DNA of 27,830 bases from JAVDCA01 sp035764045 (GTDB lineage: Bacteria; Pseudomonadota; Alphaproteobacteria; Rhizobiales; Xanthobacteraceae): the NCBI GenBank assembly GCA_035764045.1, contig DASTZX010000143.1:1-27830 (forward strand), written 5' to 3'. The position numbers were made by a program, and so were the translations under genes. How positions within the stretch are numbered: the first letter of the stretch is position 1; each line of letters opens with the position of its first letter. The notes beneath the pieces are model-generated. The model did no database searches. It saw nothing but the letters and a program-made list of their open reading frames with translations, and had not been told where the DNA came from. Below are positions 23,241 to 27,830 of this stretch, piece after piece.

Positions 23241-23732
23241 ATGACCGAAAAAATCGACATCACGCTCACCATCAACGGCCGCGACCACGCCATCCGGGTC
23301 GAGCCGCGCAAGACGCTGGTCGACGCGATCCGCGACGACTGCGGCCAGACCGGCACGCATATCGGCTGCGAGCACGGCATCTGCGGCGCCTGCACGATCA
23401 TCCTCGACGACGAGGCGGTGCGCTCGTGTCTCATGTTCGCCGTGCAGGCGCAGGGCAAGAAGATCCGCACCGTCGAGGGGCTGGCAAACGGCGACAAGCT
23501 GCATCCGCTCCAGGAGTCCTTCATCAAGCATCACGGGCTGCAATGCGGCTTCTGCACGCCGGGCTTCCTGATGCTCGCCGTCAACATGCTGGAGCGTCAG
23601 CCCGACATCGGCGACGACGAGATTTTGGAAGTGCTGTCGTCCAACCTCTGCCGCTGCACCGGCTACCAGAACATCATCGCGGCGGTGCGGGCCGCGGCCG
23701 CCGACATGCGGCGCGCCGGGGCGCCCGCGTGA
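23241..23732 (+). CDS. 2Fe-2S small subunit of a molybdenum hydroxylase (CoxS/XDH type)
   Basis: A 163-residue electron-transfer subunit with two [2Fe-2S] clusters. The plant-ferredoxin-like N-terminal cluster uses C43, C48, C51 and C63 (GCEHGICGACT). The C-terminal helical domain uses C102-x2-C105 (QCGFCTPG) and C137-x-C139 (NLCRCTGYQN). All eight cysteines are present. It carries electrons from the molybdenum site to FAD. ATG 23241 is chosen by family length; the ribosome binding site is weak and an upstream in-frame ATG (23184) lies in the palindromic element. The stop overlaps the start of the second large subunit (GTGA), so this pair is coupled. It is the only small subunit here and presumably serves both large subunits. 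Confidence 0.93.
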   Translation: MTEKIDITLTINGRDHAIRVEPRKTLVDAIRDDCGQTGTHIGCEHGICGACTIILDDEAVRSCLMFAVQAQGKKIRTVEGLANGDKLHPLQESFIKHHGLQCGFCTPGFLMLAVNMLERQPDIGDDEILEVLSSNLCRCTGYQNIIAAVRAAAADMRRAGAPA

Positions 23733-26047
23733 AGTTTCCGACGCCGCCGCGCGCGGACGAGCGGAAGGTTCTGGGCCATGCGGTGCCGCGCATCGAGGAC
23801 CGGCCGCTCGTCACCGGGCACGGCCGCTACGCCGGCGACGTCTCGTTTTCCCATCAGCTGCACATGCGGATCGTGCGCTCGGCGCACGCGCATGCCCGCC
23901 TCGTCGCGGTCGATGCCACGGCGGCGCGCGCGCATCCGGGCGTGGTCGCGGTGTGGACCGGCGACGACGTCTCCGACGTGCCGCCGATCGATTTCCGCGA
24001 TCCCTCGGCCGAGGCGCTGAAACCCTATCGCCAGCCCGTGCTCGCGCGCGGCCGCGTGCGCTACGTCGGCGACCCGGTCGCGGCGGTGTTCGCCGAGGAT
24101 CCTTACGTTGCGGAGGATGCCGCCGAGCTGGTCGAGGTCGCGGTCGAGCCGCTGCCGGTCCTGCTCGATGCCCATGAGCTCGGCGAGTTCGATGCCGGGC
24201 GCCCGACCGAGCCGACCATCATCCGCCACAGCTTCGGCGACGTGGATGCGGCGTTCGCCACGGCGCATGCGGTCGTCGAGCTCACCCTCACCGCCGGCCG
24301 CCATTCGGGCGTGCCGATGGAGACGCGCGGCGCGATCGGTCGCTACGACGCGTCGCGCGACGTGCTCGAGCTGCACGGCGCCGCCAAGGTGCCGCACCGG
24401 AACAAGGAAACGCTGGTGCGCATGCTCAAGCGCAGCCCGCACGGCATCCACCTGTTCGAGGGCGCGACCGGCGGTGGCTTCGGCATCCGCGGCGAACTCT
24501 ATCCCGAGGATGTGCTGGTGCTGCTGGCGGCGATGCGCCTCGGCCGGCCGGTGAAATGGATCGAGGACCGGCGCGAGCACCTGATCGCCGCCAACCATTC
24601 GCGCCACCAGCACCACCGGGTGCGCGCCGCCGTTGACGCGCAGGGACACCTGCTCGGCATCACCGACGAGTTCTTCCACGACCAGGGCGCCTATGTGCGC
24701 ACCCATGGGGCGCGGGTGGTCGGGCGCACCATGAGCATGCTCACCGGCCCTTACAAGATCGGCGCCTACCGGGCGATCGGGCACTTTCGTCTCACCAACA
24801 AGACGCCGGCCGCGACCTATCGGGCGCCCGGGCGCTACGAGGGCACGTTCGTGCGCGAGCGGCTGATGGACGCGATCGCGCACAAGCTCGGGCTCGACCG
24901 CATCGAGCTGCGCCGGCGCAATCTCATTCCGGGCGCCGAGATGCCGTTCACGGTCGAATTCGACGAGCCGGGCGCCGAGGAGCTGATCCTCGATTCCGGC
25001 GACTATCCGGCCCTGCTCGACAAGGCGCTCGCGCACTTCAAGTGGAACGACGTGCAGGCCGAGGCGGCCCGGCGCCGGGCGGCGGGCGAAGCGGTCGGCA
25101 CCGGCGTCGGGTTGTTCGTCGAGGAGAGCGGGCGCGGGCCGGCGGACGGCGCAAAGATCTCGGTCGACCGCGACGGCGTGGTCGAGGTCGTGACCGGCGG
25201 CGCCTCGGTCGGCCAGGGTTTTGCCACCGCGATGGCGCAGATCTGCGCCGAGGCGCTCGGCGTCGACTATGCCGCCATCCGGGTCGTGCATGGCCGCACC
25301 GACCGCATCGCCTACGGCATCGGGGCGCATGCGGCGCGCGCCACCGTGATGACGGGTGGCGCCGTCAACGAGACCGCGTTGAAGCTGCGCGCCAAGGCGC
25401 TCGATTATGCCGCCGAGCTCTTGCAGACGCCGGCCGAAGAGCTCGACATCGCCGCCGGCGTGGTGCGTCGCAAGGGCGGCGATGGCGGCCCGTCGATCAC
25501 GCTCGGCGAGATCGCGCGCCGGGTCGCGCCCGGCGCCGAGATCCTGCACGGTCGCGAGCCGGGCTTGTCCGCTGAGGCCTGGTTCCACGCCGACCACACC
25601 GTGTTTCCCTACGGCGCCGCGCTCGCCCTGGTGCGGGTCGATCGCGACAGTGGCCAGGCTACCATCGAGCGGCTGATGATCGCGTACGAGGTCGGCCGCG
25701 CGGTCAATCCGATGATGCTCGAGGGGCAGCTCGTCGGCGGCGCGATCCAGGGCGTCGGCGGCGCGCTGTTCGAAGAATTCACCTATGACGAGAACGGCGA
25801 GCCGCTGGCGGTGAGCTTCGCCGACTACCTGATGCCGACGCTGCGCGAGACGCCGGCGGTCGACGTGCTGATCGCGGAGGATTTCCCGAGCCCGCGCAAT
25901 CCGCTCGGCCTCAAGGGCGGCGGCGAAGGCGGCATCAATGCCATCGGCGCCATCGTGGCCGGCGCGATCGACGAGGCGATCGGCATGCCGGGTGCGGTGA
26001 CGCGGCTGCCGGTGACGCCGCAGCGGCTGCGGGAAATTCTTCGTTAA
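23729..26047 (+). CDS. Molybdopterin large subunit of a molybdenum hydroxylase, paralogue 2
   Basis: A 772-residue catalytic subunit aligning end to end with copy 1 (19122). It shows TGGGFGIRGELYPED (247-261), TYRAPGR (about 363-369), TGGASVGQG, YEVGRAVNPM and KGGGEGGI, whose Glu is the catalytic base; here E is followed by G, whereas copy 1 has E-S. A GTG start is supported by the four-base overlap with the 2Fe-2S subunit stop. A 60-base stretch (24527-24586) is identical to 19917-19976 in copy 1, so the two descend from a duplication. Differences between the two (for instance WIEDRREHLIAANHSRHQHH against LICANHSRQQTH) are concentrated outside the cofactor motifs, consistent with different substrates. 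It ends the rightward set and is followed by a palindromic element. Confidence 0.92.
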   Translation: MKFPTPPRADERKVLGHAVPRIEDRPLVTGHGRYAGDVSFSHQLHMRIVRSAHAHARLVAVDATAARAHPGVVAVWTGDDVSDVPPIDFRDPSAEALKPYRQPVLARGRVRYVGDPVAAVFAEDPYVAEDAAELVEVAVEPLPVLLDAHELGEFDAGRPTEPTIIRHSFGDVDAAFATAHAVVELTLTAGRHSGVPMETRGAIGRYDASRDVLELHGAAKVPHRNKETLVRMLKRSPHGIHLFEGATGGGFGIRGELYPEDVLVLLAAMRLGRPVKWIEDRREHLIAANHSRHQHHRVRAAVDAQGHLLGITDEFFHDQGAYVRTHGARVVGRTMSMLTGPYKIGAYRAIGHFRLTNKTPAATYRAPGRYEGTFVRERLMDAIAHKLGLDRIELRRRNLIPGAEMPFTVEFDEPGAEELILDSGDYPALLDKALAHFKWNDVQAEAARRRAAGEAVGTGVGLFVEESGRGPADGAKISVDRDGVVEVVTGGASVGQGFATAMAQICAEALGVDYAAIRVVHGRTDRIAYGIGAHAARATVMTGGAVNETALKLRAKALDYAAELLQTPAEELDIAAGVVRRKGGDGGPSITLGEIARRVAPGAEILHGREPGLSAEAWFHADHTVFPYGAALALVRVDRDSGQATIERLMIAYEVGRAVNPMMLEGQLVGGAIQGVGGALFEEFTYDENGEPLAVSFADYLMPTLRETPAVDVLIAEDFPSPRNPLGLKGGGEGGINAIGAIVAGAIDEAIGMPGAVTRLPVTPQRLREILR

Positions 26048-26054
26048 TTGGATT

Positions 26055-26182
26055 CGTCATGCCCGGGCTTGACCCGGGCATCCACGACTTTTGAGCATCG
26101 GCCTCATGGGGCAAGACGTGGATGGCCGGGCATAGGCGAGCGAAGCGACGCCGTTCTTCGAACGGCTATGGCCGGCCATGAC
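26055..26182. repeat. Palindromic intergenic element, copy 4 (inverted orientation)
   Basis: This copy runs opposite to those at 11651 and 21478. ATGCCCGGG (26059-26067) pairs with CCCGGGCAT (26073-26081) around CTTGA; ATGGCCGGGCATAG (26122-26135) pairs with CTATGGCCGGCCAT (26166-26179) with one mismatch; and GCCGTTC-TTC-GAACGGC (26150-26166) lies inside it. It separates the converging genes for molybdopterin subunit 2 and the diheme cytochrome and may act as a two-way terminator. Confidence 0.8.
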
Positions 26183-26194
26183 CCCGTACGCCGC

Positions 26195-27541
26195 TCAAAT
26201 CCCCTTCAAATACTCCACCAAATCCTGCTTTTGCGCGTCGCTCAGGTTGAGCCTGAGGTGCTCGTCGTAGTGGTTCACCACGTCGAGCAGCGTCGCGAAG
26301 CGGCCATCGTGATAGAAGCCGCCCTTCTGATGCGTCCAGAGGCCGGCGAGCGGCGCGGTGCGATACATGTGGGTCGGCGAGCGGTCGGCCTGGAACGAAT
26401 CGACGCCGACCTCGGCGGGCGTGTGCAGATTGTTGCCGGGCTCGGTGTAGAGCGGCGGCACGTGGCAGGTCGCGCATTTGGCCGCGCCGTCGAACAGCGT
26501 CTTGCCGCGCTCGAACGCCGCCTTGTCGTAAGATCCGGCCGGGGCCTTCGGCGCCGGGATCGCGAGCTGATAGAGGTGCAGCGCGGCGAGCTTCGAGGTC
26601 AGCCGGTCCGGCTTGTCGCGCGTGTTCGCGGCGCCGCTCTTTGCCGACACCGGATACTGATCCTTGTCGGCGAGACGAGCGTCGAAGAACGTCCCGGCGC
26701 CGTGCATCTCGGTCGCGCCGACATAAGCATTCCAGTAGGGAACCGATCCGAAGCCGGTCCAGGTGTGCAGGTTGACGCCGGCGAGGCCGAACGCGGGCGG
26801 AATGAGCGTTCCGGCCTGCTTCCCGTCCGGACGCAATGCCTTGCCGTCCTTGTCGAGCTCGGCGTCGAACCGGCCGGGGCCCCAGCTCGCCAGCACTTTC
26901 TTGACGGTCGCGACGTCGACGCCGAGAAGATCGGTGAAGGGCTTGAGGTTCGGCGCCAACGACACGATCGCGCCGACGTTGAGATCGCGATTGGCCCAGC
27001 CGTCGAGGCGATGGCCGATGCCGGGCGCGAACGAGTTGTCGACCGTCGAGTGACAGAACGCGCACTGGATGCCCATTGACTTGACGCCATGGGCGTCGGC
27101 GAATGCCGTGACGCCAACCACGGCGTTGAGCTTCAGCAGCGCGATGGTGACCGCGGGATCGTCGAGATCGATCTTGCCGGCCTTGATCTGCGCCGTCAAC
27201 GACGCGGGCAGCGCGTCGGCATCGACCTTGAGGCCGACCGAGAGTGCGGTCTTGGGCGACACGCCGGGGCCCACCCCGCCGTTCTTCTCGCCGGCGATTG
27301 CCTTGTGGAGCTGCAGCGCATCGCCCCAGAACGCTTCGCTGCCGAAGGTGTCGTAACGGAAGATCTTTCGGCCTTCCTCGAGCTGGGTCTGCGCGTTGCG
27401 CGTGATCGTGAGGTCGAACGGCGCCGCGTGCTGCGGCGCTGGGTGCTGCGGCGCCGCATGCCGCGGAGCGGCGAGAGCGAAGACCGACCCGATCAACCCT
27501 GCAATGCCGGTGCCGGCTATCAATACGGTGACGCGCTTCAT
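26195..27541 (-). CDS. Diheme cytochrome c, peroxidase-like (BCCP/MauG superfamily)
   Basis: A 448-residue exported protein. The signal sequence is residues 1-25 (MKRVTVLIAGTGIAGLIG up to A-L-A-A), followed by a Pro/His/Ala-rich segment (PRHAAPQHPAPQHAAP, 26-41). There are two covalent heme sites, CAFCH (160-164) and CATCH (356-360). The C-terminal HDGRFATLLDVVNHYDEH (411-428) is the conserved end of the cytochrome-c-peroxidase/MauG group. It would act in the periplasm, reducing peroxide or oxidising a substrate with electrons from cytochrome c. Extra length before the first heme sets it apart from classical CcpA (about 330 aa). ATG 27541 follows AGGAG with six bases between. It is monocistronic and convergent with the hydroxylase genes; a role in the same pathway is not shown. 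Confidence 0.85.
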   Translation of the reverse strand: MKRVTVLIAGTGIAGLIGSVFALAAPRHAAPQHPAPQHAAPFDLTITRNAQTQLEEGRKIFRYDTFGSEAFWGDALQLHKAIAGEKNGGVGPGVSPKTALSVGLKVDADALPASLTAQIKAGKIDLDDPAVTIALLKLNAVVGVTAFADAHGVKSMGIQCAFCHSTVDNSFAPGIGHRLDGWANRDLNVGAIVSLAPNLKPFTDLLGVDVATVKKVLASWGPGRFDAELDKDGKALRPDGKQAGTLIPPAFGLAGVNLHTWTGFGSVPYWNAYVGATEMHGAGTFFDARLADKDQYPVSAKSGAANTRDKPDRLTSKLAALHLYQLAIPAPKAPAGSYDKAAFERGKTLFDGAAKCATCHVPPLYTEPGNNLHTPAEVGVDSFQADRSPTHMYRTAPLAGLWTHQKGGFYHDGRFATLLDVVNHYDEHLRLNLSDAQKQDLVEYLKGI

Positions 27542-27796
27542 CGCAATCTCCTGCTGGACAAGGGTTCGACTACGAATCGGATGCAACGCCTCAGCCCGGC
27601 TGCATGCGCGGCCGGCACGGAGTCTTCGACGGCAATGAACTCCGCACGTCGATGCGTCCGGCGACGCGGTTCGCGTCACCCGGCCCTTGGATGCGGCATG
27701 AAATGAAACGTTCCGGCGGCGCCCGGCGCGGCGCGGCACCGGACGTTCAACAACCCGTGATCCAACCTGTTAGGGGGCAGATTCTGCGCCGACGCT
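27542..27796. other. Noncoding region upstream of the cytochrome gene
   Basis: This 255-bp stretch carries no supported gene. AGGAG six bases before ATG 27541 is the cytochrome ribosome binding site, and its promoter should lie here on the minus strand, but I see no clear -35/-10 pair. Confidence 0.5.
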
Positions 27797-27822
27797 CCCT
27801 CTCCCCGCCTGCGGGGAGAGGG
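27797..27822. repeat. Perfect short palindrome (CCCTCTCCCC type)
   Basis: CCCTCTCCCCGC (27797-27808) and GCGGGGAGAGGG (27811-27822) form a perfect 12-bp stem with a 2-base CT loop. It lies at the right edge of the window, near the start of whatever follows. It is related in sequence to the hairpin at 1895-1950, and CTCTCCCC-type palindromes are common between genes in Bradyrhizobium relatives as I recall. Confidence 0.65.
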
Positions 27823-27830
27823 TCGGGGTG

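Noticed and set aside
23663..25597. Minus-strand frame of about 640 codons opposite molybdopterin subunit 2
   Set aside because: It is antisense to a gene with complete motifs; a similar shadow occurs opposite subunit 1 (19056-20375), as expected for paralogues.
19122..26047. Carbon monoxide dehydrogenase (CoxMSL)
   Set aside because: Both large subunits have T-Y-R-A-P-G-R where CO dehydrogenase needs A-Y-R-C-S-F-R, so the Cys that binds copper is missing.
1..27830. CRISPR array, tRNA, rRNA, integrase or insertion sequence
   Set aside because: No regularly spaced repeats with spacers, no cloverleaf-like or ribosomal sequence, and no transposase-like protein were seen; the repeats are dispersed palindromes.

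Overview
The window looks like chromosomal DNA of a soil or freshwater alphaproteobacterium, most likely in the order Hyphomicrobiales (Bradyrhizobium / Rhodopseudomonas / Pseudolabrys-like). I infer this from the high GC content (roughly two thirds by eye), the mix of gene families (tripartite tricarboxylate transporter, CoxLMS-type molybdenum hydroxylases, UbiD decarboxylases, luciferase-like oxidoreductase) and many short GC-rich palindromic repeats between genes. I see no rRNA, tRNA, CRISPR array, transposase or phage gene.

Left part (1-6778): the 5' end of an amidohydrolase gene on the minus strand; a 487-residue HEPN-like protein of lower GC than its surroundings; a thiamine-diphosphate enzyme of the acetolactate-synthase/benzoylformate-decarboxylase superfamily; two tiny overlapping minus-strand genes; and a large membrane-anchored regulator (winged helix + BTAD + transmembrane segment + TolB/FlgO-like region + TPR). 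A tandem 11-bp repeat lies between the regulator and the small gene pair, in the format bound by SARP/BTAD regulators.

Middle (6922-10363): a tungstate-type ABC importer in the order tupB-tupC-tupA, followed by a luciferase-like flavin oxidoreductase.

Right part (10495-26047): two divergent gene sets leave a shared 284-bp region (16870-17153). Leftward: a fused TctA-TctB permease, two cupins, a UbiD-family decarboxylase and a Gfo/Idh/MocA oxidoreductase. Rightward: the periplasmic TctC/Bug binding protein, a FAD subunit and a molybdopterin subunit of a molybdenum hydroxylase, a second UbiD-family decarboxylase, a 2Fe-2S subunit and a second, paralogous molybdopterin subunit. The natural reading is a catabolic locus that imports a carboxylated, probably (hetero)aromatic compound, hydroxylates it at a molybdenum centre and decarboxylates it with prenyl-FMN enzymes. 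The tungstate/molybdate-type importer nearby could feed metal to the hydroxylase. The substrate cannot be read from the sequence. No UbiX (prenyl-FMN synthase), ring-cleavage enzyme or CoA ligase is present here.

A diheme cytochrome-c-peroxidase-like protein on the minus strand closes the window. Four copies of one palindromic repeat family and several other hairpin elements sit in the gaps; differences between copies of the family are compensated within the stems.
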